Position numbers and translations under genes: made by a program. Below, piece by piece: positions 27,590-35,231 of a stretch of DNA of 64,000 nt; the first letter of the stretch is position 1, and every line of letters starts with the position of its first letter. Where the stretch lies: positions 829,339-893,338 of the forward strand of contig JAIXKJ010000003.1 in the NCBI GenBank assembly GCA_026928255.1, in the 5' to 3' direction. The notes beneath the pieces were generated by a model, which was not told the DNA's origin, did not search any database, and saw only the letters and a list, made by a program, of their open reading frames with translations. Origin of the DNA: Anaerolineales bacterium. GTDB lineage: Bacteria; Chloroflexota; Anaerolineae; Anaerolineales; Villigracilaceae.

Positions 27590-28399
27590 ATGAAAGCCAA
27601 CAATAAAGTCATCGTCGTTAGCGGCGCGGGAAGCGGCATGGGGCGCGAGATTACGCTTAACTTATTAGCCAAAGGCGCGAAAGTCGCCGCCGTAGATTTG
27701 AACGAAACCACGCTCAACGAAACGGCGGAATTAGCGAAAGCGCACAAAGACAACCTCGCCGTTTTCGTTTTAAGCGTCGCGGACAAAGCCGCCGTCGAGG
27801 CGCTGCCCGCGCAGGTCGTCGCCCGCTTCGGCGCGGTGGACGGCGTCATCAACAATGCGGGCATCATCCAGCCTTTCGTCCGCCTCGCCGATTTAGATTA
27901 TTCCGTCATTGAGCGCGTTTTAGACGTGAACCTCTACGGCGTGATTTATATGGTCAAAGCGTTTCTTCCGCTTTTAAAAGAACGCCCCGAAGCGCACATC
28001 GTCAACGTTTCCAGCATGGGCGGATTTTTGCCCGTGCCCGGTCAAACGATTTACGGCGCGAGCAAGGCGGCGGTCAAATTATTGACCGAAGGTTTATACG
28101 CCGAATTAATTAATACCAACGTCAACGTAACGCTGATTTACCCCGGCGCGATTGCCACAAACATCACGACCAATTCGGGCGTCGCCGCGCCGAACGTCTC
28201 CGCCGACGTTGAGAATCAGTCCGCCATGTCTATGCCCGCCGACAAAGCCGCCGAAGTCATCGTCAACGCGATGGAAAATAATCGGTACAGCGCGCTCGTC
28301 GGCTCGGACGCAAAGTTTTTGGATTTCATTTATCGCCTCAACCCCAAAGGCGCGGTGAAATTTATCTCGGACAAGATGAAGGATTTATTGCCCGCTTAG
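27590..28399 (+). CDS. short-chain dehydrogenase/reductase
   Basis: The 269-residue classical SDR has the cofactor motif VVSGAGSGMGREITLNLLAKG, NNAG (INNAGI), the catalytic Ser in VNVSSMGGF and YGASKAAVKLL. The acidic residue in AAVDLNE after beta-2 suggests NAD preference. The C-terminal FLDFIYRLNPKGAVKFI tail is seen in acetoin/diol-type SDRs. Substrate unknown. AAAGGAG precedes the ATG at 27590. Confidence 0.85.
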   Translation: MKANNKVIVVSGAGSGMGREITLNLLAKGAKVAAVDLNETTLNETAELAKAHKDNLAVFVLSVADKAAVEALPAQVVARFGAVDGVINNAGIIQPFVRLADLDYSVIERVLDVNLYGVIYMVKAFLPLLKERPEAHIVNVSSMGGFLPVPGQTIYGASKAAVKLLTEGLYAELINTNVNVTLIYPGAIATNITTNSGVAAPNVSADVENQSAMSMPADKAAEVIVNAMENNRYSALVGSDAKFLDFIYRLNPKGAVKFISDKMKDLLPA

Positions 28400-28432
28400 A
28401 GAACGTCTAAAAACTTAACCGTTAAGACAACC

Positions 28433-28470
28433 AGACTCAAAGGCGCAAAAATTCGTCTTTGAGTCTTGCT
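28433..28470 (+). terminator. terminator-like hairpin after the SDR gene
   Basis: AGACTCAAA and TTTGAGTCT form a 9-bp stem extended inward by GC and GU pairs. The T-run afterwards is weak. Confidence 0.5.
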
Positions 28471-28513
28471 GTTATGCAAGCAAACTTTTCGCGCATTTTT
28501 CAAACGCGCAAAG

Positions 28514-28519
28514 TATAAT
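28514..28519 (+). promoter_or_regulatory. -10 box of leaderless promoter
   Basis: TATAAT, then 6 bases, then ATG at 28526 of the GMC oxidoreductase gene. No Shine-Dalgarno site. Confidence 0.6.
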
Positions 28520-28525
28520 TTTGCC

Positions 28526-30118
28526 ATGAGCGAATTATTTTATGATTACGTCATCATCGGCAGCGGATTCGGCGGCAGCGTCTCCGCCATGCGCCTGACA
28601 GAAAAAGGCTACTCCGTTCTAATCCTCGAAAAAGGCAAGCGCTTCGAGGACGAAGACTTCGCAAAATCAAACTGGCAATATTGGAAATATCTGTGGGCGC
28701 CCGCCATCCGCGCTTACGGCATTTTGCAAATTTCCATCCTCAAAGGCGTGATGGTGTTGCACGGCGCGGGCGTCGGCGGCGGAAGTCTCGGTTACGCCAA
28801 CGTGCTCGAAGTCCCGACCGAAGCGACCTTCGCCACGCCCGCGTGGAATCAAAATATCCGCTGGGGCGAGGCGTTGCGTCCGCATTATGAGACGGCGAAA
28901 AAAATGCTCGGCGTGGCGCGAAACCCCAAACTCTGGAAAGCGGATCGCGTCCTGCGCGAGATGGCGGAAGAACGCGGCATGGGACACACCTTCCGCGCCA
29001 CAGAAGTCGGCGCATTCTTCGGCGAGGCGGGGACGCTCGTCCCCGACCCTTACTTTGGCGGAGAGGGACCGGCGCGCGCGGGCTGTCGTCATTGCGGCGC
29101 TTGCATGGTCGGCTGTCGTTATAACGCGAAGAACACGCTGCCGAAAAATTATCTCTACTTCGCCGAAAAAAACGGCGCGGAGATTTTGCCCGAAATGGAA
29201 GTTGTGAACGTCGAGCCGACGACAACAGCGGGCGCTCGCTACGCCGTTACGTTTCACAATTCCACTAAATTCTTCAAGCGCGCGCGAACGGTTTACGCGA
29301 AAAATGTCATTTTTTCGGCGGGCGTAATGGGGACGATGCAACTGCTTTTGAATCTGCGCGACGTGAAAAAATCGCTGCCAAAATTATCGGCAAAGTTAGG
29401 GACGATGGCGCGGACGAATTCCGAAGGGCTGCTTGGGAGTTTGGCGCGAAAATCCGACGTCAACTTTTCGGAGGGCGTGGCGATTTCATCCATCTACAAT
29501 CACGACAAAATCACGCGCATCGAGCCGGTGCGTTACCCCGACGGCTCGTCGTTGATGCGTTTTCTCGCCGCGCCGTTGATTGACAAAAATTTTAGCGTTC
29601 CGCGCCGTCTGCTTAATTTTTTGGGTTGGGCGTTGGCGCATCCGCTGGATTTTGCCAAAGCGTTATTTTTGCCCGGCTGGGCGCATAACGTAACTATTTT
29701 GCTCGTCATGCAGCACGCGGACAACCGCATGAGACTCAAAATTGGCAGGAGCGCGTTTACGCTTTTCCGCAGGGGCATGGTCGCAGAAGAAGAGCCGGGC
29801 TACGCCATCAACGCGCAAGTGGAAGGCTCGCACGAAGCGACGAAAGATTTCGCCAGACGAACCAACGGCGTGGCGCTCGGCTCGATTGGCGAAAATCTGC
29901 TCAACCTGCCGACTACCGCGCACATCCTCGGCGGCGCGCCCGTCGGCAAAAACGCGGACGAAGGGCTGATCGGCGCGAATTTTGAAATCCACAATTACGA
30001 AGGGTTGTATGTGATAGACGGCTCGGCGATGCCCGCCAACCCTGGCGTAAACCCGTCGCTGACGATTACGGCGCTGGCGGAATACGCCATGAGTCAAATC
30101 GAAACGAAACGTCAATGA
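28526..30118 (+). CDS. GMC family FAD-dependent oxidoreductase
   Basis: The 530-residue protein has the FAD-binding DYVIIGSGFGGSVSAMRL at the N-terminus, GAGVGGGSLGYANV, and a C-terminal VIDGSAMPANPGVNPSLTI, as in GMC/cholesterol-oxidase-like enzymes. A cysteine cluster CRHCGACMVGCRYNAKNTL near residue 190 is typical of a subgroup of bacterial GMC proteins and may hold an iron-sulfur centre. Substrate (sterol, alcohol or other) is unknown. The 3' end overlaps the convergent flavin-pocket gene by 7 bases. Confidence 0.82.
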   Translation: MSELFYDYVIIGSGFGGSVSAMRLTEKGYSVLILEKGKRFEDEDFAKSNWQYWKYLWAPAIRAYGILQISILKGVMVLHGAGVGGGSLGYANVLEVPTEATFATPAWNQNIRWGEALRPHYETAKKMLGVARNPKLWKADRVLREMAEERGMGHTFRATEVGAFFGEAGTLVPDPYFGGEGPARAGCRHCGACMVGCRYNAKNTLPKNYLYFAEKNGAEILPEMEVVNVEPTTTAGARYAVTFHNSTKFFKRARTVYAKNVIFSAGVMGTMQLLLNLRDVKKSLPKLSAKLGTMARTNSEGLLGSLARKSDVNFSEGVAISSIYNHDKITRIEPVRYPDGSSLMRFLAAPLIDKNFSVPRRLLNFLGWALAHPLDFAKALFLPGWAHNVTILLVMQHADNRMRLKIGRSAFTLFRRGMVAEEEPGYAINAQVEGSHEATKDFARRTNGVALGSIGENLLNLPTTAHILGGAPVGKNADEGLIGANFEIHNYEGLYVIDGSAMPANPGVNPSLTITALAEYAMSQIETKRQ

Positions 30119-30585
30119 CGAGACGCTTTCAACAAAGCGTCGGCGGTGATGTTGAAGGCTTTGGCAAAACCCGCCACGTAGCGTCCGCCGCGCGGCAAGA
30201 TGCGCCAAAAGTGGAAATCGGGAAAGGCAAATAATTTTTCAGATTCGGGAAAGCGAGCGATGTAGCGCTCTTTCAGCGGCGTGTATCCCGGTTCGCCGTT
30301 TTGCAGCGCTTCCGCTTTTCCGCGAATGGTAACTCGCGCCAACGTCTGCGGGTCGTCGCGTTGATCGTCCGTTTCGCAAATCATCAAACTGACGCGGTTG
30401 TTCTTTTGCATATCCACCGCGTGTTGAGCGAGTCGGCTGGAAAAAATATAAAACGCGGAAAAATCTTCGGCGCAGATGTAAGCCGTCATGGAGATATGCG
30501 GCGTTTCGTCGTGCAATGTGCCGAGCGACGCGATGCGCGTCGAACGCACGATTTGTGCCAACACTTTTTCGGATTGCGCGTCCAT
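30112..30585 (-). CDS. pyridoxamine 5'-phosphate oxidase-like flavin/heme protein
   Basis: The 157-residue split-barrel protein has TRIASLGTLHDETPHISMTAYICAED followed by FYIFSSRLAQHAVDMQKNN. This is the HugZ/PNPOx-like pattern that binds FMN, F420 or heme. It is not full PdxH. A strong AGGAGG site precedes the ATG. It is co-directional with the FHA regulator upstream, with 9 bases between them. Confidence 0.78.
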   Translation of the reverse strand: MDAQSEKVLAQIVRSTRIASLGTLHDETPHISMTAYICAEDFSAFYIFSSRLAQHAVDMQKNNRVSLMICETDDQRDDPQTLARVTIRGKAEALQNGEPGYTPLKERYIARFPESEKLFAFPDFHFWRILPRGGRYVAGFAKAFNITADALLKASRH

Positions 30586-30594
30586 CGTCTCCTC

Positions 30595-31254
30595 CTAATC
30601 GCCCGCAGACGGGTTGTCCAAACGCAAGCCGTGTCCGCGCACGGTGTTAATGTATTGGCAGCTTGGATCGAGAACCGCCAGCCTGTCGCGCAGACGGCGA
30701 ATCAGCGCGTCCAGCGCCTGATCGGAAACGCCTGAGGTTTGCTCTTCGCCCCAAACTGTCGAGACTAAATCCGCGCGTTCGACGACGCGCCCTTGATTTT
30801 CGTACAACATCCAAAGCAATTTGAATTGCTGCGCTGACAAGGCGGGAATCAACTGCTGTTGATTGACCCACACTTGACGCGACTTTTGCTCGATGACCAA
30901 ACGTCCGCCGCGCGGGCTTGCGCCGTCGGCGAGCGGCATGGTCGCGTCCGACATGAGGAAGGTAAATTGTTGGGCGAACGCCACGCCGAGCGTGTCGCCG
31001 TCTTGCAGCATAATCGGCGTGGTAATTTCCAAACCGTTGTGATTCGTCCCGTTTTTGCTGCCGAGATCTTCCAGCGTAACGCCTTCTTGCGTCGGCGTGA
31101 GGCGGGCGTGAAAACGCGACACTTGCCGATCTTGCACTTGCACGTCGCAACTTGAGTCGCGCCCGACCATCAGCGTTTTGCTCAATGTCCAGCGCTGCCC
31201 CTTTAAGGGTCCCTCTTGCGCGATCAGAATAGGGTAATCTTCTTCTCGTGCCAT
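30595..31254 (-). CDS. FHA-domain protein fused to OmpR-type winged-helix DNA-binding domain
   Basis: The 219-residue protein has an N-terminal FHA domain (~residues 25-95) with GRDSSCDVQVQDRQVSRFHARL and LGSKNGT, i.e. the G-R, S-x-x-H and N-G residues used for phosphothreonine recognition. A C-terminal transcriptional-regulator winged helix (~115-212) shows RVVERADLVSTVWGEE, DALIRRLRDRL and YINTVRGHGLRL. It lacks a receiver domain, so phosphothreonine binding probably replaces Asp phosphorylation as the input. It is divergent from a Ser/Thr protein kinase 164 bases away, the natural candidate for its signalling partner. Confidence 0.85.
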   Translation of the reverse strand: MAREEDYPILIAQEGPLKGQRWTLSKTLMVGRDSSCDVQVQDRQVSRFHARLTPTQEGVTLEDLGSKNGTNHNGLEITTPIMLQDGDTLGVAFAQQFTFLMSDATMPLADGASPRGGRLVIEQKSRQVWVNQQQLIPALSAQQFKLLWMLYENQGRVVERADLVSTVWGEEQTSGVSDQALDALIRRLRDRLAVLDPSCQYINTVRGHGLRLDNPSAGD

Positions 31255-31418
31255 AGTCTCCTTGTCTCTTTGCGCTATCGCGTCGTCGCAAAGGCGTTTA
31301 TAATATTCGCAAATAAGCGTCAGCGTGATTATATTGTAAATTCCTTTTTCAAGGATTGCAAAAGCGATATACGCCGAAAATACCGCTTCGCCGCCGCTTT
31401 TTTCAAAAGGAGAAGAAG
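31255..31418. promoter_or_regulatory. divergent promoter region between FHA regulator and Ser/Thr kinase
   Basis: This gap holds -10-like boxes for both directions: TATAAT at 31299-31304 on the plus strand, and TACAAT/TATAAT-like boxes around 31333-31342 on the minus strand. AAGGAG lies next to each start codon. The regulator could control both genes from here; that is inference. Confidence 0.4.
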
Positions 31419-32408
31419 TTGCCCCACTCGTTGCCGAACGGGGAGATCCTGCGTGAACGCTACGTTGTCCGCGAGCAAATTGGACAAGGCGGCACAGGCA
31501 ATATTTACCTTGCGGACGATTTGCGCCTGCAAGGGCGTTTGTGCGCCGTCAAAGAAGTCGAACACAATCAGGCTCTTCCGCCCGAAGCGCTGACTCAAGC
31601 CCGCGAACAATTTTTCCGCGAGGCTTCTGTCCTTGCGCGTCTCGACCATCCCAACCTGCCCAAAGTTTCGGATTTCTTCTCCGAAGATTTGCGCGATTAT
31701 CTGGTTATGGATTATGTGCCGGGCAACGATCTGCGTCAACTTATGCAAGCCGCTCGCCGCGAAAAACATTTCCTCTCGACGAAAGACGTTCTCAATTGGG
31801 CGAATCAAATTGCGGACGCGCTCGACTACCTGCACAATCAAACGCCGCCGATTGTTCACCGCGACATTAAGCCGAGCAACATCAAACTCACGCCGAGCGG
31901 ATTGGTCAAATTGGTGGATTTTGGTTTGGTCAAAATTATGGCGCCGGGCGAAGCGACCATCACCGTCATTCAAGGACAAGGCACGGCGCTTTACACGCCG
32001 CTCGAACAGTACGGCGGCGACGACGCGCACACCGACATCCGCGCCGACATTTTTTCCTTCGGCGCGACTCTCTATCACCTGTTGACCAACGAGCCGCCCG
32101 CCGAAGCGCGCAAGCGCTTCCTCAACAGCCGCAGCCTAACGCCGCCCATTGACGTCAACCCGCGCATCAGCCCGACGGTCGAAAAAGCCGTCCTCTGGGC
32201 AATGGCGCTTCACCCCGACGACAGACCGCCCAACGTGGAAACTTTCCGCGAGGCTTTGCTCGGAAAGATCGAAGTTCCCATTTTCGTCGGAGTCAATCGG
32301 CGCGGATACGAAGCGCCCGATTCGTCCGCGTTTGCCGAAGAAAAAATTATTGGTTATCTTGCGGTTGGCTTGTTTCTCGTCGGCTTGCTGACGACGATAC
32401 TGCGTTAA
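31419..32408 (+). CDS. eukaryote-like Ser/Thr protein kinase, single C-terminal transmembrane helix
   Basis: The 329-residue protein carries a complete PknB-type kinase domain: glycine loop IGQGGTGNIYLADD, AVKEVE lysine, catalytic HRDIKPSNIK, DFGLVK, and GTALYTPLEQYGG in the activation/P+1 region. One membrane helix lies at the extreme C-terminus (IIGYLAVGLFLVGLLTTIL) with no external sensor. The start is taken as TTG at 31419 because AAAAGGAG lies just before it and MPHSLPNGEILRERY is the usual kinase opening; an upstream TTG at 31356 has no ribosome site. Confidence 0.88.
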   Translation: MPHSLPNGEILRERYVVREQIGQGGTGNIYLADDLRLQGRLCAVKEVEHNQALPPEALTQAREQFFREASVLARLDHPNLPKVSDFFSEDLRDYLVMDYVPGNDLRQLMQAARREKHFLSTKDVLNWANQIADALDYLHNQTPPIVHRDIKPSNIKLTPSGLVKLVDFGLVKIMAPGEATITVIQGQGTALYTPLEQYGGDDAHTDIRADIFSFGATLYHLLTNEPPAEARKRFLNSRSLTPPIDVNPRISPTVEKAVLWAMALHPDDRPPNVETFREALLGKIEVPIFVGVNRRGYEAPDSSAFAEEKIIGYLAVGLFLVGLLTTILR

Positions 32409-33334
32409 CTCGCGTCCGCTTTTTCTAACATGCGGCAGAACGAACACAAGTTCGGCGCGGAGGTCGGCTGTCCGCAACGCTCGCAAGGGTGCAATTGCGG
32501 CGGCTTTTCGTCTTTTTGAATAAATAAATCGCCGCTTTGCTTCGCTTCGAGAAACCGCAAATAGAAAGTAAGTTTTACGCCGGGTCTCGCGCTCTCTAAT
32601 TGATTGAGAGTCTCTTTATAAAAAATTTGCGTCGCGCCTTCGGCGAAAGGACACTCTTCGTAAATATATTCAATGCCGCGCATGATGGAGTACGCCGTCA
32701 TCTCGCGTTCGTAAAATCGGCAGAGCGGCTTAACCTTGCGCGCCAGCCCTTCTTTCGATTCTAAAACGGGACCTTGCCGCAATAAATAATCCGCCGACCA
32801 CTGCAAGGTGTTGCCGAACAAAACCGCCGCTTCGTCGTCGAGGTTATGACCAGTCGCCAACACGTCGTAGCCGAGATCGCGGGCAATGCGATTCATCTCG
32901 TGGCGTTTGGTCAATCCGCAGACCGAACACGGTTTGTCTTTTCCGCGAAAACTGATTTCTGAAAAAACGGGAATCGAATGCCCGTACTCTTTTTCAATAT
33001 CAATAACGTGCAATTTTAGATTTCGCGCGCGCGCAAATTCTTCGGTCAAGCGTTGCGACTCGGCAGAATATTCAATGCCGCCGTCAATGCCCAAACCAAG
33101 ATACAAGCCGTCCGCTTCGTAACCGAGCCGCGTCAGAATATCCCACAACGCCAAAGAATCTTTTCCGCCCGAAACCGCCACAAGGATTTTTTCGTCGCGG
33201 GCGAACATGCCGTATTTTTTGATAAAGCGTTCGGTCTGTTCGGGAATCCATTCAAGGAAGTGATCTTTGCACAACGCCATGCGGTGTTGACGCATATTGA
33301 TCGAGGCTTTTTCGCCGCATTTTCTACACTTCAT
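32405..33334 (-). CDS. ttuA: TtuA/TtcA-family tRNA 2-thiolation ATPase
   Basis: The 309-residue protein is an N-type PP-loop ATPase with SGGKDSLAL near residue 55. Zinc-finger cysteines lie at both ends (CRKC at 3-6; CERCGQ and CSFC near the C-terminus). Internal cysteines PCSVCG and EECPF match the Fe-S-binding positions of TtuA. In the family it transfers sulfur from a C-terminal thiocarboxylate of TtuB to U54 of tRNA. The adjoining MoaD-like gene supports TtuA rather than TtcA. It converges with the kinase gene, overlapping by four bases. Confidence 0.85.
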   Translation of the reverse strand: MKCRKCGEKASINMRQHRMALCKDHFLEWIPEQTERFIKKYGMFARDEKILVAVSGGKDSLALWDILTRLGYEADGLYLGLGIDGGIEYSAESQRLTEEFARARNLKLHVIDIEKEYGHSIPVFSEISFRGKDKPCSVCGLTKRHEMNRIARDLGYDVLATGHNLDDEAAVLFGNTLQWSADYLLRQGPVLESKEGLARKVKPLCRFYEREMTAYSIMRGIEYIYEECPFAEGATQIFYKETLNQLESARPGVKLTFYLRFLEAKQSGDLFIQKDEKPPQLHPCERCGQPTSAPNLCSFCRMLEKADAS

Positions 33335-33336
33335 TT

Positions 33337-33531
33337 TTATCCGCCCGAAATAACCGCCACCAATTTGACGGTTTCCCCGTCTTTCAAAATCTCATCCTCG
33401 ACGATGATTTCGCCGTCGCGAGTCGCAATCACCGATTCGGGAATAATCTCGCATTTTTTCAGCGCGTCCAACAAAGCCATTCCCGCTTTAACTTCGTATT
33501 CCTGTTTTCGTAAAATTAATTTGACGGTCAT
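33337..33531 (-). CDS. ttuB: ThiS/MoaD-like sulfur carrier (TtuB-like)
   Basis: The 64-residue ubiquitin-fold protein ends in GG (VAVISGG), the site of adenylation and thiocarboxylation in ThiS/MoaD/TtuB. AAGGAG precedes the ATG and ttuA starts 2 bases after its stop, so it is the sulfur donor in the same operon. No E1-like activating enzyme gene is present in the window. Confidence 0.82.
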   Translation of the reverse strand: MTVKLILRKQEYEVKAGMALLDALKKCEIIPESVIATRDGEIIVEDEILKDGETVKLVAVISGG

Positions 33532-33617
33532 CTTTCGCTCCTTTTCGCCTTCCTATTGATAAAGGGACGGCTATTCTACCATGTCAAAAATTCCGACATT
33601 CTGATAATATCGCAATT

Positions 33618-34838
33618 ATGCGAATCGGAATGATGGTTGACAGTTACAAGCCCTACACCAGCGGCGTTACCAATTACGTCGAGTTAAATAAAAGCCGCCT
33701 CGAAAAAATGGGACACGAAATTTTCATCTTCACCTTCGGCGACCTCGATTATCGAGACGACGAACCCAACGTCGTTCGCAGCCCGGGTCTGCCGCTAGCG
33801 GACACCGGATTTTATCTCTCCATGAGTTACTCGCGGGAAGCCAAAAAACTGCTGCAAAGCATGGACGTCGTTCACGTTCATCACCCTTTTCTCAGCGGAC
33901 GGTTGGCGTTGCGTTATTGTCGTCCGCATAAGATTCCCATCGTTTACACCAATCACACCCGCTACGATTTATACGCCCAAGCCTATCTGCCGCTCATGCC
34001 CGACAAAGTCAGCGTCGGGTTGCTTCAAGCCTACATGCCGCCTTTTTGTAAAGAAGTAGATTTGGTCGTTACGCCGTCTGCGGGCATGGCGCGCGTTTTG
34101 CGCGAACTCAAAGTCGAAAGCCCGATTGAAATTCTGCCCAACGGCGTGGATTTAAGCGCCTTCAAAAACGCACAAGCGCTTTCCCGCGAATCGCTCGGTT
34201 ATGCAAACGACGACATTTTAGCCGTTTACGCCGGGCGCATCGCGCCTGAAAAAAATCTCCCCTTTCTCATTCAAGCGTTTAACGGAGTCGCCGCCGCCGT
34301 CCCCAACGCCAAACTGCTCATCGTCGGCGGCGGCTCGCAACAATACAAAGAAGAAATTCAAGAGCTGCTCGCCGAGCAAACCCGCGCCGACTGTATCCGC
34401 CTCATCGGCAAAATCCCTTACGCGCAACTCCCCGCGCATTTAGCCATGTGCGACATTTTCGCAACCGCTTCCGTTTCGGAGGTTCACCCGCTTTCGGTCA
34501 TCGAAGCGATGGGCGCGAGCCTGCCCGTCATGGGCATTGATTCCGTCGGCGTGGGCGATATTGTCGAAGACGGAATCAGCGGTTTCCTTGCGGAAGACGA
34601 CCTCGCGTCGTTTGCCGCCAAACTCGCGCGCCTCTTCCTCGACGCAGACCTTCGCCGCCAAATGAGCCGTTCCGCCGCCGAAGCCTCTTCCGCCTACGCC
34701 ATCGAACGCACCGCCGCGTTAATGTGCGAACAGTACGAACGCTTAGTCAACGCCGAAGAAAAACGAAAAGACGCGCTGCACGTCCGCTTGCACGACATTT
34801 TAGAGCGCTTCCTCCATAACAGCCATGACGACGCATAA
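33618..34838 (+). CDS. GT4 family glycosyltransferase (diacylglycerol glucosyltransferase-like)
   Basis: The 406-residue GT-B enzyme has an N-terminal acceptor domain opening MRIGMMVDSYKPYTSGVTNYV, then VHVHHPF. The C-terminal donor domain has ILPNGVDLSAF, AVYAGRIAPEKNLPFLIQAF and the retaining-GT4 ASVSEVHPLSVIEAMG motif. The opening and TNHTRYDLYAQ resemble monoglucosyldiacylglycerol synthases, so a role in membrane glycolipids is plausible. TAATAT lies 7 bases before the ATG (leaderless pattern). The gene overlaps yraN by 14 bases. Confidence 0.85.
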   Translation: MRIGMMVDSYKPYTSGVTNYVELNKSRLEKMGHEIFIFTFGDLDYRDDEPNVVRSPGLPLADTGFYLSMSYSREAKKLLQSMDVVHVHHPFLSGRLALRYCRPHKIPIVYTNHTRYDLYAQAYLPLMPDKVSVGLLQAYMPPFCKEVDLVVTPSAGMARVLRELKVESPIEILPNGVDLSAFKNAQALSRESLGYANDDILAVYAGRIAPEKNLPFLIQAFNGVAAAVPNAKLLIVGGGSQQYKEEIQELLAEQTRADCIRLIGKIPYAQLPAHLAMCDIFATASVSEVHPLSVIEAMGASLPVMGIDSVGVGDIVEDGISGFLAEDDLASFAAKLARLFLDADLRRQMSRSAAEASSAYAIERTAALMCEQYERLVNAEEKRKDALHVRLHDILERFLHNSHDDA

Positions 34839-35178
34839 CCAGCAAGTCGGCGCTTGGGGAGAAGAAAAAGCCGTCGCTTGGCTGACAAACAACGGCTACG
34901 AAACGTTGCGGCGCAACGTCCGCACGCCTTACGGCGAAATTGACGTCGTCGCTCAAAAAGGCGGAGTCGTTTTCTTCGTTGAAGTCAAAACGCTGACTTC
35001 GTCCAAAGAGTTTTTTCCCGAACAGCAAATCACGGTGCGCAAGTTGGAACACATGCTCAATTGCGCCGCGCATTACGCCGCCGAGCATGGAATTGAGCGC
35101 TGGCAAATTGACGTGATTGCCGTCGAGCGCAGGGGCGCCGCGCAGCCAAGAATCCTTCATTTTGAAAACGTCCAATAA
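34825..35178 (+). CDS. yraN: YraN/UPF0102 family endonuclease-like protein
   Basis: The 117-residue protein has the family core GAWGEEKAVAWLTNNGYETL, YGEIDVVAQKGGVVFFVEVKT. The E-x-D-(x)n-E-V-K residues form a PD-(D/E)XK-like site as in Holliday-junction resolvases. Role unknown. It overlaps the 3' end of the glycosyltransferase gene by 14 bases. Confidence 0.88.
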   Translation: MTTHNQQVGAWGEEKAVAWLTNNGYETLRRNVRTPYGEIDVVAQKGGVVFFVEVKTLTSSKEFFPEQQITVRKLEHMLNCAAHYAAEHGIERWQIDVIAVERRGAAQPRILHFENVQ

Positions 35179-35180
35179 GT

Positions 35181-35186
35181 TATAAT
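35181..35186 (+). promoter_or_regulatory. -10 box upstream of the GH25-SH3-NAGPA gene
   Basis: TATAAT begins 3 bases after the yraN stop. A 40-base leader with AAGGAG follows before the ATG at 35232. Confidence 0.5.
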
Positions 35187-35231
35187 TTTACAAACGACAA
35201 TCGCAAAGCGCCGTAAAACAAGGAGACATTC

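Noticed and set aside
28667..29341. 224-residue minus-strand ORF
   Set aside because: Antisense to the GMC oxidoreductase gene, which has clear motifs in its own frame.
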